A stretch of 39,098 bases of DNA from contig DXVA01000005.1 in assembly GCA_019408975.1 (NCBI GenBank), positions 1 through 39,098 on the forward strand. Direction: 5' to 3'. The DNA is from Lentisphaeria bacterium. GTDB taxonomy: Bacteria > Verrucomicrobiota > Lentisphaeria > Victivallales > UBA1829. Positions 1-8,755 of the stretch are shown here, in pieces. A program made the position numbers and the translations under genes. Every line of letters starts with the position of its first letter. Positions within the stretch are counted from its first letter, which is position 1. Under the pieces are notes generated by a model, which saw only the letters and a program-made list of their open reading frames with translations, ran no database searches and was not told the DNA's origin.

Positions 1-966
1 CCGCCGGACTGGATGACGAAACGCGATGCGGCGGAGGCGGAGCGTCTGCGCTGTGTGTTTGCCCCCGCCTCCCTGATTCTTGCCGTGGAGGAACTTCTGC
101 TGGAAAACGGAGTGGATGTCTGGTATGATACGCTCGCCGTCAGTGTCTGCAAAGATGGAAGGTATTTGCAGACTCTGAGCGTGGAAAATACGGACGGGCG
201 TTCCGAAATCCACGCGAAAGCTTTTGTGGACGCCACCGGCGGCGCGTATCTGTCGCGCATGGCGGGCGAGGAGGTTTTCTTTGCCGGAAACGTGCTGTCG
301 TTCTGGACACTTGAATATGAAGGAAAGCGTCTTCCCGGACGTGACCGCATGGCGCCGGAAATCAATATGCTTGCGCGCGGCAATGCCGATCGGACTTTTA
401 CTGCGCCGACCGCAAAGGATGTGAGCCGCTACATGCTGGAAACACGTGCGATGATGCGGAATTTCTATGCCGGGGAATATTCAAAGAACGGTTATGACCG
501 TTTCTCACGCTGGCCGCTGGTCGTGCCGTCCATGCCGCAGTTCCGCAAAATTGCCGCACTGAAAGGGCATTTTGTTCTGGAATCTGGAATGGAACATCGC
601 CGTTTCGAAGATTCCATCGGTCTGGCTGCCGATTGGCGGAAAAGCGGTCCGGTCTGGGAGATTCCGTTCCGGACTCTTTGCCCGCGGGGGACGGATAATC
701 TGTTTGCCGCCGGGCGCTGCATTTCTTCGATCGGCGACGCATGGGAGATTACCCGTGTGATTCCGTGCGCCGCATTGACCGGGGAAGCCGCAGGTTATGC
801 CGCGGCGCTGCGGGCGGAAAATATGACCGCGGAACTTTCTGATTCCGTCAGGCGGCGGATGCTGGGCAATGGAAATCTGCTTCATTCAGTGAATAACCCA
901 GCCGCAGACTGCGGAGTATCGGGAAGCCGGAGCAATGACGAATGCCGGATGTTGCAATCACCGTGA
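1..966 (+). CDS. FAD-dependent oxidoreductase, C-terminal part (5' end outside window)
   Basis: The reading frame is open from the first base of the window, so the N-terminus with the FAD dinucleotide motif lies upstream. The visible 320 or so residues fit the FAD_oxidored type of flavoprotein: an internal DATGG segment (about residues 75-80 of the visible part), and a C-terminal stretch with AAGRCISS followed by GDAWEITRVIPCAALTGEAA, which in this family closes over the flavin. In Lentisphaerota and Planctomycetes such proteins often sit in sugar-degradation loci, but the substrate cannot be read from the sequence. The gene converges on the next one and the two stop codons overlap by 9 bp. 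Family call is fairly sure; function is not. Confidence 0.75.
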   Translation, partial: PPDWMTKRDAAEAERLRCVFAPASLILAVEELLLENGVDVWYDTLAVSVCKDGRYLQTLSVENTDGRSEIHAKAFVDATGGAYLSRMAGEEVFFAGNVLSFWTLEYEGKRLPGRDRMAPEINMLARGNADRTFTAPTAKDVSRYMLETRAMMRNFYAGEYSKNGYDRFSRWPLVVPSMPQFRKIAALKGHFVLESGMEHRRFEDSIGLAADWRKSGPVWEIPFRTLCPRGTDNLFAAGRCISSIGDAWEITRVIPCAALTGEAAGYAAALRAENMTAELSDSVRRRMLGNGNLLHSVNNPAADCGVSGSRSNDECRMLQSP

Positions 967-2514
967 TTTTTCTTCGTGATATTCCGCTTCGGTATTGATG
1001 TTCCAGAGCTGTGATTTGTCTTGGGAACCGGAGACGATCAACTTGACCGCGCTCATTGCGGAAAGCATGGAGTGGTCCATATTGTTATAACGGTGCTGCC
1101 CGTTGCGTCCGATGCAGTAGAGATTCCCGACTGTGTCGAGCCAGTTTCGGATCAGCCCGAAGTTTTCATAACTCCCGAAATAGGCGGGATAGGCTTTCCT
1201 GACTTTGATGCGGACTGAAGATGTGACGGAGGATGCGTCGAGGACTCCGATTTTTTCAAGTTCGCCCGTTGCGAAAACGATGAACTGTTGGTCGTCCATC
1301 TGCCAGAGCTCGTCTCCCTCGTTGCAGAAGTATTCGAGTCCGAGCCAGATCTTGTGAAGCGGGTCTTTCAACATATAAGGCGACCAGTTGTTGAATATCT
1401 GGAGACGCCCGATCCTGACGTCCGGTTCCTGAATGTAGATCCAGCAGTCCGGAACGATGTTGTTGATCGTCTGCAAGCCGGTTCGGTTTTTCAGTTTCAG
1501 CCGGTTCGTTTCCAGTCCGACCGTGATGAAATCCCTGTAAGGAAGTTCCGCCGCGTTCCGGTAGACATCCGGCGGGACGACATTCTGCCCGAGGCTTTCG
1601 ATCAGGTCTTTGACCGGCATGGAGGATAAAACGTAATCCGCCTGAAACGTAATCTCTTTTCCTTCCGAAACGGCTGTAACAGAAACGAGTTTTCCGTCCT
1701 TGAGCTTCATCGCGCCGACTTTCATGTTCCTGTGGATTTCCCCGCCGAGGGATTCGATCTCCTCCGCCAGTGATTCCCAGAATTGCCCGGGACCCTTTTT
1801 CGGATAGAGAAACTCATCAATCAGGGACGTTTCGACCTTTCCGTTTCCGGTGAACTTTTTCCGCAATACATTGCAGAGCAGTTCCATGATCGAGACACCC
1901 CGGATGCGCTGTGCTCCCCAGGACGCTGAAATTGCATCCGGGTTGCGCCCCCAGACTTTTTCCGTATATTTTTCGAAGAACATATGATAGAGGGGGGCGC
2001 CGAAACGGTTGATCATGAAGTCTTTCAGAGAGATTTCCTTTCTTTTGAAGCACATGGAGCAGAGGCAGCCGAATGCGGCACATGCCGTGCGGCGGATTCC
2101 CATGTTCAGAAAGGTGCGCGGCTTGAGGGATATGGGATAGTCGAAAAATTTTCTAAGATAAAGAATGCGTGAAAATCTGTTCCGAAGCAGCAATACGCGG
2201 TCTTCTGTTTCCGGGTCAGGACCGCCGGGCGCATATTTTTTGGCGGAATGCAGAAGTTTATCGTCCAGAGCGGGAAAACCCTGAACCGGCATGTGCTCTT
2301 TCCAGAAGTCCATAACTTCCCTGTTTTTGGAGAAAAAGCGGTGCCCGCCGAGATCGATCCGGTTTCCGTCATGAGATACCGTTCTGGAGATTCCGCCGAT
2401 CTCGTTTGTTTCTTCCAGAATGACGGGCTGAATGCCGGGAGCCTGTTTCAATAAACAATACGCCGCAGTCAAACCTGCCGGACCGGCTCCAATGATAATG
2501 GCTTTTTTCTTCAT
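958..2514 (-). CDS. NAD(P)/FAD-dependent oxidoreductase, UDP-galactopyranose mutase/amine-oxidase-like
   Basis: A 518-residue flavoprotein. The N-terminus has a Rossmann dinucleotide motif (GAGPAG, residues 9-14) followed by an acidic end of strand 2 (ILEE near 32-35) and GGISR. The GGHRFFSK segment (56-63) and the C-terminal GRNGQHRYNNMDHSM region are typical of a protoporphyrinogen-oxidase/UDP-galactopyranose-mutase-like group that is common in envelope-polysaccharide gene sets. The ATG at 2514 starts the flavin-binding strand after three lysines, as usual for the family, so the start is well supported. The exact reaction is unknown. It faces the upstream phosphodiester-glycosidase-like gene across a 270-bp spacer. 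Confidence 0.8.
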   Translation of the reverse strand: MKKKAIIIGAGPAGLTAAYCLLKQAPGIQPVILEETNEIGGISRTVSHDGNRIDLGGHRFFSKNREVMDFWKEHMPVQGFPALDDKLLHSAKKYAPGGPDPETEDRVLLLRNRFSRILYLRKFFDYPISLKPRTFLNMGIRRTACAAFGCLCSMCFKRKEISLKDFMINRFGAPLYHMFFEKYTEKVWGRNPDAISASWGAQRIRGVSIMELLCNVLRKKFTGNGKVETSLIDEFLYPKKGPGQFWESLAEEIESLGGEIHRNMKVGAMKLKDGKLVSVTAVSEGKEITFQADYVLSSMPVKDLIESLGQNVVPPDVYRNAAELPYRDFITVGLETNRLKLKNRTGLQTINNIVPDCWIYIQEPDVRIGRLQIFNNWSPYMLKDPLHKIWLGLEYFCNEGDELWQMDDQQFIVFATGELEKIGVLDASSVTSSVRIKVRKAYPAYFGSYENFGLIRNWLDTVGNLYCIGRNGQHRYNNMDHSMLSAMSAVKLIVSGSQDKSQLWNINTEAEYHEEKSR

Positions 2515-2733
2515 TTCCGGATTTCCCGTTTCACCCTGTTTTCAAAAATAAAAATCAATATATTCCTTTTTCCTGTGATTTCAAACTGTATTTCCTGAAA
2601 TGCCTCCCATGCGCTTCCCCGCTCATGTGCCGTTCGGCATTTCAGAGACGGAGAGGAGCGGAAGATGATCTGTTTTTTGAGAAAAAACTTGCAAAACTTC
2701 AGAAGCAGGGATATGCTGTGAAGGAGCGTGAGT

Positions 2734-2767
2734 TTGAATACGCTGTATATGGCATTTCCGTTATAAT
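2734..2767 (+). promoter_or_regulatory. Possible promoter of the phosphodiester-glycosidase-like gene
   Basis: A perfect TATAAT lies at 2762-2767, 17 bp before the chosen ATG. The only -35-like hexamer nearby is TTGAAT at 2734-2739, but the 22-bp spacer is too long for a standard sigma-70 promoter. It would give a very short 5' untranslated region. Low confidence. Confidence 0.25.
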
Positions 2768-2783
2768 GAAAGGCTTTGGGAAT

Positions 2784-3974
2784 ATGAAAAGATTTGCTTG
2801 CTGGATATTGCTGTTGTTTTGCATTCTTTCCGTCTGTGCGGATAAGACGGAGAGCTGGAAGATCGCCGACGGCGCCGTCTATACGAGTATCAGCCGTCCG
2901 GATGAACCGTATGAAATCCGCGTGATCCGCATCTTGCGGGAAAAGAAGGACATCGTCGTGGATATGGTAATGGCGAATGATTCTTTGCGCGGACTGGAAT
3001 GGGTCCGGACTGCGGCGGAGCGTATGGAGAAAAAAGGGCGTAAGGTGATTGCCGGAGTCAACGGAGATTTTTATTTCATGTCGAACCATGAAAAGACGGG
3101 GCTTCCGCTCGGCCCCTCTGTTTCCGGCGGGAAACTTTATACGTCCGGCACGATGAAAGGCGCTTTCTACATTGCCGGCGACGGTATTCCGCGGATCGGA
3201 ACCCTGACATTTGAAGGTTTCGTGGAATCGCAGGGGAAAAAGATTCCGTTGGACTTTTTCAATTGGGAAAACTCCAGCCGGAACGCCCGGAAAATTATTC
3301 CGCCGGACCAGGCAAAGGGGGATCAGGTCATTCTGTTTACACATGACTGGAAGTGGGCAATTCCTTATTCCGGAGTGCGCGTGAGGCTGGAGCGCCCCAT
3401 TTCGGGTACCGGCGGTTCATGGACGGGATGTGTCAGCGGCGTTTTCAAGGCGGATGAATCCGTCAGCGGAGACCCGTATGAAATTGTGCTTGCCGGAACG
3501 GGCGGAAAGCAGAATCCGGTCAATGCTTTGGATGGGCGGGTGACGATATCTTTCGGTTTCAGGGAATGCAAGCAGCCTGTCAGAACTTCGCTCGGTTCCT
3601 GGGAGGTTCTTCTCCGGAACGGCAGAATCCTGCCGCCGGATGCTCCGAAGGCGGCGCGTCATCCGCGCACGATGATCGGTTTCAACGACAGGGAACTCTT
3701 TTTCGTGACGGTGGACGGTCGTCAGAAAGGCTGGTCGAAAGGGATGCGCTCCGTGGATCAGGCGCGTCTGCTGAAAGAACTCGGATGCACCGAGGGATGC
3801 AACATCGACGGCGGCGGAAGCACGACGGCATGGGTGCGCGGAAAGTGTGTCAACCGTCCCTCCGACGGTCATATGAGGCGCAATGCCAACGCGGTGCTGA
3901 TTTCGACTGACCGTGAATTACCACCTCTGGATCGTCCGCTTGTCCTGCCTCCTCCCCGTGAAAAGAAAAAATAG
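2784..3974 (+). CDS. Secreted phosphodiester glycosidase family protein (NAGPA-like)
   Basis: About 396 residues. The N-terminus MKRFACWILLLFCILSVCA is a classic signal peptide, so the protein is exported. The body follows the phosphodiester glycosidase (NAGPA, formerly DUF2233) pattern: GVNGDFY near residue 92, a central region, HPRTMIGF, and the hallmark C-terminal NIDGGGST near residue 340 followed by an RRNANAVLI strand. Family members uncover N-acetylglucosamine phosphodiesters or act in exopolysaccharide metabolism; the substrate here is unknown. The frame is open further upstream to 2625, but the ATG at 2784 is chosen because it starts the signal peptide and has AAAGG about 10 bp upstream. 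The C-terminal tail is proline and lysine rich. Confidence 0.8.
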   Translation: MKRFACWILLLFCILSVCADKTESWKIADGAVYTSISRPDEPYEIRVIRILREKKDIVVDMVMANDSLRGLEWVRTAAERMEKKGRKVIAGVNGDFYFMSNHEKTGLPLGPSVSGGKLYTSGTMKGAFYIAGDGIPRIGTLTFEGFVESQGKKIPLDFFNWENSSRNARKIIPPDQAKGDQVILFTHDWKWAIPYSGVRVRLERPISGTGGSWTGCVSGVFKADESVSGDPYEIVLAGTGGKQNPVNALDGRVTISFGFRECKQPVRTSLGSWEVLLRNGRILPPDAPKAARHPRTMIGFNDRELFFVTVDGRQKGWSKGMRSVDQARLLKELGCTEGCNIDGGGSTTAWVRGKCVNRPSDGHMRRNANAVLISTDRELPPLDRPLVLPPPREKKK

Positions 3975-4017
3975 AACACGGTTCGATCGGCTGATCTCTC
4001 CTGATCCGGCGCCATTC

Positions 4018-4469
4018 TTCTTATCAGAAACGGAAAACGGAACGTCGAATGTCATTGCTGCCGCATCTCAAACGCTTCAGGACAATTTGAAAACCATTCA
4101 AGAATCGGAAGACAAGATCAAAGATATGTTTTTATCTGGCCTGGTTACACAGGAAAATAAGGATTATTGGAACAAGGATTTGTCATCTGTCCGTAATTCC
4201 GGAAAAGAATTGAACAAAGAGAAGCGGATATCGAATCAGCCTTGAAACCAGCAGATGAAGAGCTTTTCAATACAATTCTGAAAACAATATCCCACTGGAA
4301 TGATGTGCTGTCAAAACTACCCGATGATTATTCTGTCAAAAGAAATCTTGTTATGACGATTCAGAAAGATATTCAATGTATATCAAAAGGTAAGTTTGAT
4401 ATCAATGTGGTTATGTCTAAGAGTATAAAATGGTGCGCCCACAAGGAATATTCCAACTTTTTTTCTTGA
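4018..4469 (+). pseudogene. Frameshifted C-terminal remnant of a recombinase-like gene, ending across the left att repeat
   Basis: Two overlapping frames together encode one plausible protein tail: a helical segment (TLQDNLKTIQESEDKIKDMF, then NKDYWNKDLSSVRNSG) and, after a one-base shift around 4197-4203, KRIEQREADIESALKPADEE followed by KLPDDYSVKRNLVMTIQKDI. The combination of coiled coil, 'KRNLV..I' and a final beta segment resembles the C-terminal region of large serine recombinases, where a coiled coil precedes a 'KR.LL..LI..I' block. The recombinase and catalytic domains are missing. The second frame runs through the 22-bp tRNA repeat and stops at 4469. I am confident it is a broken gene and only moderately confident of the family. 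Confidence 0.45.
4426..4447. repeat. Left attachment repeat (displaced tRNA-Lys 3' end)
   Basis: 22 bp identical to 30138-30159, in direct orientation. It contains the reverse complement of the tRNA CCA end, the discriminator base, the 3' acceptor strand and the 3' half of the T stem, plus five bases of 3' flank. No other part of the tRNA is present here, as expected for the distal att site of an element that integrates in a tRNA 3' end. Identity stops at both edges (4425 and 4448). Confidence 0.85.
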
Positions 4470-4558
4470 ACTAAAAAGAAACATAAAGTTTTCTTTTTAG
4501 ACTCAAAAGTATCATATTTGGCTCTTTGCTGTGTTCGGAAAGCAACATTGCCAAACGG

Positions 4559-4677
4559 CACTTTTTACCACTTTCAATCCTCAAAATGGCACCGATTGAC
4601 ACCTCCTCTTAAGAGCCTCATATCCGGGCACCATATCCTCAAAGCTGCACAAAGTGCCACTTATTACCATTTCAATC
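4559..4677. repeat. Two imperfect repeats with TTACCA core; candidate recombinase arm sites
   Basis: The copies at 4559-4580 and 4656-4677 share TT(A/T)TTACCA and TTTCAATC with one-base shifts. The reverse complement of 4661-4670, ATGGTAATAA, occurs exactly at 30101-30110, just inside the opposite end of the element. Tyrosine recombinases use short arm sites of this kind near both att cores. A match of 10 bp in AT-rich DNA can be chance. Confidence 0.35.
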
Positions 4678-4843
4678 AGCTTTCATCCCCTTACAACACT
4701 CTCAATATACTCCCCTGTCGTATAGATTGCAAATCCCATTAATAATTTTTCAGGGGATGCGAGCTTTGTATCACTTTCAAAATTTTAAAACATATTTAAA
4801 TTCAAATAATGTAAAATGAAAAAACTAACGAATAAATTACCAC

Positions 4844-4879
4844 AAAAACAGGCAAGTCATAAAACACTTGCCTGTTTTT
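4844..4879 (-). terminator. Strong intrinsic terminator, symmetrical
   Basis: A perfect 14-bp stem (4844-4857 with 4866-4879) with an 8-base loop, A5 on one side and T5 on the other, so it can work in both directions. It lies 27 bp beyond the stop of the minus-strand gene at 4907-6400 and most likely ends that transcript. Confidence 0.85.
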
Positions 4880-4906
4880 GAAATGTAGTATACTGCAAAT
4901 TCAAGT

Positions 4907-6400
4907 TCAAGATTGCGGAAAATACTGATTATAAAAATGGGGTATAGCAATATTATTTTCTTCTGCCAACTTTCTCAATTCATCGGGAGTAATTTCCCTG
5001 ACTTTCATATCTGACAGAAGAGTTCCCGGGTACATCATTCCATCCCAATTATAATCACATTTTACTCTTTGGGCTGACGTTATCAACAGGAAACGGGCAG
5101 CTGTCTTTTCACGTTCAGAAATTGTTGCAGGAAAAAATTTCATTGCAAAGGCAATATCCTGTTTCGAGGCGGAGTCTATGAGAATATATCTGTCCTGCAC
5201 CAGCAAATGGCTATCATTCAAACTGCTGCGATTGAAAGTATCGAGATATTCAGAATCGTCAATCACACAGACTGCAACAATAGATGTATCAGAAAAACTC
5301 ATCCTCATTATTCCTGGATTATGCGATATAATTACATGCAAGGTGGACAAGTTTTCAATGCGATCCTCACCCCATAACGGCATCTCAGAACAACTTGGCG
5401 GCGGGGTATATAGCTTCGTTGCAACAGTATTATTTTTACTGCGGCAGATATAACTGCACGGCAGGAGAAGAGTTTTTTCTCCAACCGGAACCATTTCAAT
5501 CCGGTAAGTTTCGGGGTTCAACCCTCGAATTTTGCAAATATCAAACTGCTTCCCATATTTGATTGTTTCCGGAGGCAAAATCATTTTTTGGGGCGTGTGG
5601 TCTTTATGTGGATTCGATAAATACATCAACTTCCACTTCTGTGCAATATCGTATTTTTCATCCAATATTTTAGCTATTTCATATTCCTCTTCATAAAAAC
5701 CGTATCCATCCATTCCGTAAGCAGCTAAAGTCTCATCAGGAAGCAGATAACGCAAAAATAAAAAAGGGGTTTTCCATGGAACGCTTCCCACAAAACCTGT
5801 CGGTGTATCTTCTTTCTTTACTTGCGGATCTCCTGTGAAAAAATAATTGAATGGAAAGTTACTTTGCACTATTGGACAATCAACCTGAATGCCAAAATCG
5901 AAATAATAACCTTTATTTTTGTGTCTATATTGAAATAAACTATCAATTTCTCCACTGGTCTGGTTATTTATCATACAATCATAAATGAACTCATTAACAC
6001 GGGACATCTGGATAATTCTACCGGATTGTTCCCAGTCACAATTCATCACAAACAGTTTCTGGGAGGAGAGTTCCTTGCAAACGGTTTCAAGTAATTCTTG
6101 AGGACTACTCCTTTTTAAGCTTCTTTCCTGTATCAGTCTCTCATATTTAGCTTCTTCCTGTTTTCTGAACTGGCGGTCGATAGCGGAAAGATCCAGTACT
6201 ATTGGTCTGGGAGGAATATAATGTCCACTTGGAGGTTGAACATATTCCCACTTGCCTGTTTCATGATTATAACTTTTCTGTGCCATTGTATTTTCCTGTG
6301 CTCCTGGAGTTTTTTGTGCCATTGTCACGCCTCTGTTCATTTCTTTGAAGTAAATTGTATTATCGTAAAGTTGGATCTCAATACCGCCATGTTTGTTCAC
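4907..6400 (-). CDS. Hypothetical protein, first gene inside the left end of the element
   Basis: 497 residues; I do not recognise the family. It begins with a GTG at 6400 that has GGAG 4 bp upstream, which favours this start over the in-frame ATGs at MNRG, MAQKTPG and MAQKSYN. The N-terminal 50 residues include two MAQK copies and a proline-rich patch (PPSGHYIPPRP), then a charged helical segment (RQFRKQEEAKYERLIQER). The remainder is a mixed globular region with many aromatic residues and no transmembrane segment or signal peptide. It is AT-rich compared with its cargo neighbour, has its own terminator, and stands alone between the att end and the symporter. That position suggests an accessory (morphon-like) gene of the element rather than part of the sugar cluster. 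Confidence 0.7.
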   Translation of the reverse strand: MNKHGGIEIQLYDNTIYFKEMNRGVTMAQKTPGAQENTMAQKSYNHETGKWEYVQPPSGHYIPPRPIVLDLSAIDRQFRKQEEAKYERLIQERSLKRSSPQELLETVCKELSSQKLFVMNCDWEQSGRIIQMSRVNEFIYDCMINNQTSGEIDSLFQYRHKNKGYYFDFGIQVDCPIVQSNFPFNYFFTGDPQVKKEDTPTGFVGSVPWKTPFLFLRYLLPDETLAAYGMDGYGFYEEEYEIAKILDEKYDIAQKWKLMYLSNPHKDHTPQKMILPPETIKYGKQFDICKIRGLNPETYRIEMVPVGEKTLLLPCSYICRSKNNTVATKLYTPPPSCSEMPLWGEDRIENLSTLHVIISHNPGIMRMSFSDTSIVAVCVIDDSEYLDTFNRSSLNDSHLLVQDRYILIDSASKQDIAFAMKFFPATISEREKTAARFLLITSAQRVKCDYNWDGMMYPGTLLSDMKVREITPDELRKLAEENNIAIPHFYNQYFPQS

Positions 6401-6443
6401 GATACTCCGGAATGATCAGCTTTGAAATCCGGTACTTTGCCTA

Positions 6444-8717
6444 TTAACTTTCAGGTGTCGATTGATTCAGGATCTGTCCGTTGTCGTCGGGGTCCTCGAC
6501 GCGTTTTTCGAGGTCGATGAAGAGCTGACGGGCGTCACGGATGCCGCCGATCAGGAACCAGACCGTCGAGATGACTCCCACGATACCCGGAATGACCAGC
6601 GCCGTAATGAAAAACTTGATCGTCCACCACTCGTGCGGCCACGGGTAGATTGCGTTCCAGACCACAATCGAAAGGAAGACGACCCCGATCTGGTAGACAA
6701 TCGAATAGCCGAAGACCGAATAAGCGATGATCTTGTCCCCGAGCGTATATTCTTTCGTGATGCCGATGATTCTGCTGAAGACATTCCGGAGCGTCCAGCG
6801 TTCTTTCGGCGGCTCGGGAGCGTCCGCATAGATACCGCGGTGCAGAAGTTTGTCAAGATCGTAAGGCTTGTAGGTGAGGTATGAGCCGACGATGTAGCCG
6901 CCGACGGAGAGGACCATGGATATGAAGTAAATCTCGAACGAATTGATCGGGAACTTGACGGGGTCCATGCTCCATGCGATCCACGGGTTGAACGGCGAGG
7001 AGACCGTTTCGAGGAAGGAGTTCAGCGTCTCGACCATGCCGACCTGTTCCAGCATGGGGTAGATGCTTTGCGCCCAGTTGCGCTGGAGAATCAGTCCGAG
7101 CAGGGAAGTGCCCGACCCGAAAATGATCGCGCACCATGCGCCGGTCAGATTTCCGAAACGGCTGTAAAGTCCGAAGACCATGATCGGGCCCGCGCCGCCG
7201 AGCCATACCGCGCACATGATCGTCGTGAACATGTTGATGTAGTCCAGCTGGGCGAAGAAAACCGACACGATCAGGAAAAAGACCGCCACACCGACGCTCG
7301 TCAGGCGCAGGAGAAGCAGATGTTTTTTCTGGTCCAGATGCCCTTTGAACATCGGCAGGATCACGTCCTGCATCAGCGTCGAGGAGGCGTTGAAAATGCG
7401 GCTGTCGTCCGTGGAGATCAGCAGCATGACCATCAGGAGGCAGAACAGCCCGAGCATTCCCACCGGGAAGATTTTGCTGACCACGGACGGCATCATCATC
7501 TGCTGGTAAAGCGAACGGTATTTCTGGAACTGATAGCGCGCCTCGGGCGTGTCTCCGAGCGTGTTCCGCACCGCGTTGAAATAAGGCGTATCGGGATTTT
7601 TCTGCTGGGAAAGCGGCTGTTCCCACTCCTTTGCCGTGAAGGTTTCCGGAATCCGGTGAATCTCATCCATGACCTTCGTTCTGACCGTCTGGTCGGGAAT
7701 GACACTGTCCAGAATCTTCGCGGAGAGTTCCTGCCGGATCTCCGTGCTGGTGACCTTGAATTTATTGCCGGAATGCGTGAAATGCGGACTCGTCATGAAC
7801 ACGATCACCACAATCGCCAGCAGCAGGATCATCATATAGGAAAAACCGTTCTTCCAGGCGCCGAGCACGCCCGCCATCTTCTGCTCGTGAGGCGTCCTGC
7901 CGGTCCCGCTGGTATCGTTCCCGATCCAGCCCGCACGGTTCAGGACGGAACCGAGCAGAGTCACGATCAACGCGAAAATATTGAAATCGCGAAGCTGCGA
8001 GATGTCATACGGATTCATGAAACTCTGCCCCGGAACACGGTTCCACATGACCGGCGCAATGTCGTTCGTCCACGAGAAATTCAGGATGATGTATCCCACG
8101 ATGACCACGAAAATCGGGTAGCTGAGAAGTCCCTGGAAACAGTCCGTAATCAGAAGGGAAATGCGCCCGCTCGGCCAGATGAACACCATCGCAAGGCACA
8201 GGCAGAGCGTCACGATGATCACGTAACACGGCAGATTGATCCCCATGATCGTAACCCGGTGCGGAAGACCGAGGTAGTAGATGAAAAAATTCGTCGCGAT
8301 GGCGGGCCCGATGGCGTTCGTGACCATCTCCGCAACCGTGCGCAGAACCGCACAGAAAACACGGAAAAACTTGCTCCCGTAACGCAGTTCGAGGAACTGC
8401 CCCATGGAGAGACAACGTGTTTCGCGCCAGCGGTACAGACAATATCCGGTCAATGCCATGAATACGCCGACGGGAGCCGTAATCGCCCCCCAGAAACTCA
8501 CCGCGAACCCGGTCTGGTAATACTGCTCCGCCCCTGCGACGAGCGTAATCACGGACAATCCCGCGGTCATATCCCCGACAGACATCACATACCGTCCCGC
8601 GATCCGCCCCGCCGCAAGGAAATCCACCACGCCCCGCGCATACTTCCGCGAATAGACCGACACCCAGATCAGCAACACGATCGGGACGATTACAATCAAC
8701 CAATCAAACCATTTCAT
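6444..8717 (-). CDS. Sodium:solute symporter family (SSS) transporter with a large soluble insertion
   Basis: 757 residues, much longer than the usual 500-550 of SSS carriers. It opens with a membrane helix (WLIVIVPIVLLIWVSVYS), then DFLAAGR and GDMTAGLS, matching the start of the SSS fold, and continues with about 12-13 hydrophobic segments. Residues about 315-410 form a hydrophilic insertion rich in charged residues between two membrane segments, and there is a long cytoplasmic-type stretch before the last two helices. It presumably takes up a sugar or sugar acid with sodium. Standing at the end of a cluster with rhamnosidases and rhamnose isomerase, it is a candidate rhamnose or rhamnoside importer. 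The gene is visibly more GC-rich than the gene on its left. A long open frame on the opposite strand is a composition artefact. Confidence 0.85.
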   Translation of the reverse strand: MKWFDWLIVIVPIVLLIWVSVYSRKYARGVVDFLAAGRIAGRYVMSVGDMTAGLSVITLVAGAEQYYQTGFAVSFWGAITAPVGVFMALTGYCLYRWRETRCLSMGQFLELRYGSKFFRVFCAVLRTVAEMVTNAIGPAIATNFFIYYLGLPHRVTIMGINLPCYVIIVTLCLCLAMVFIWPSGRISLLITDCFQGLLSYPIFVVIVGYIILNFSWTNDIAPVMWNRVPGQSFMNPYDISQLRDFNIFALIVTLLGSVLNRAGWIGNDTSGTGRTPHEQKMAGVLGAWKNGFSYMMILLLAIVVIVFMTSPHFTHSGNKFKVTSTEIRQELSAKILDSVIPDQTVRTKVMDEIHRIPETFTAKEWEQPLSQQKNPDTPYFNAVRNTLGDTPEARYQFQKYRSLYQQMMMPSVVSKIFPVGMLGLFCLLMVMLLISTDDSRIFNASSTLMQDVILPMFKGHLDQKKHLLLLRLTSVGVAVFFLIVSVFFAQLDYINMFTTIMCAVWLGGAGPIMVFGLYSRFGNLTGAWCAIIFGSGTSLLGLILQRNWAQSIYPMLEQVGMVETLNSFLETVSSPFNPWIAWSMDPVKFPINSFEIYFISMVLSVGGYIVGSYLTYKPYDLDKLLHRGIYADAPEPPKERWTLRNVFSRIIGITKEYTLGDKIIAYSVFGYSIVYQIGVVFLSIVVWNAIYPWPHEWWTIKFFITALVIPGIVGVISTVWFLIGGIRDARQLFIDLEKRVEDPDDNGQILNQSTPES

Positions 8718-8755
8718 ACAACTTTTTCTTTTGATTTTCTATTGTTCGCTAGCAT

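Larger units (their letters stand above)
4470..4906. other. AT-rich non-coding end of the element, with imperfect repeats
   Basis: No convincing gene is present in these 437 bp. The stretch contains two similar segments about 100 bp apart (4559-4580 and 4656-4677), each built around a TTACCA core next to TTTCAATC. They could be arm-type recombinase-binding sites. A strong terminator hairpin lies at 4844-4879. The 74-residue open frame at 4518-4742 has no ribosome-binding site or recognisable features and is not called. Confidence 0.5.

Noticed and set aside
2511..3344. 277-residue open frame on the minus strand
   Set aside because: It overlaps the well-supported NAGPA-like gene and shows no domain or ribosome-binding site; antisense shadow.
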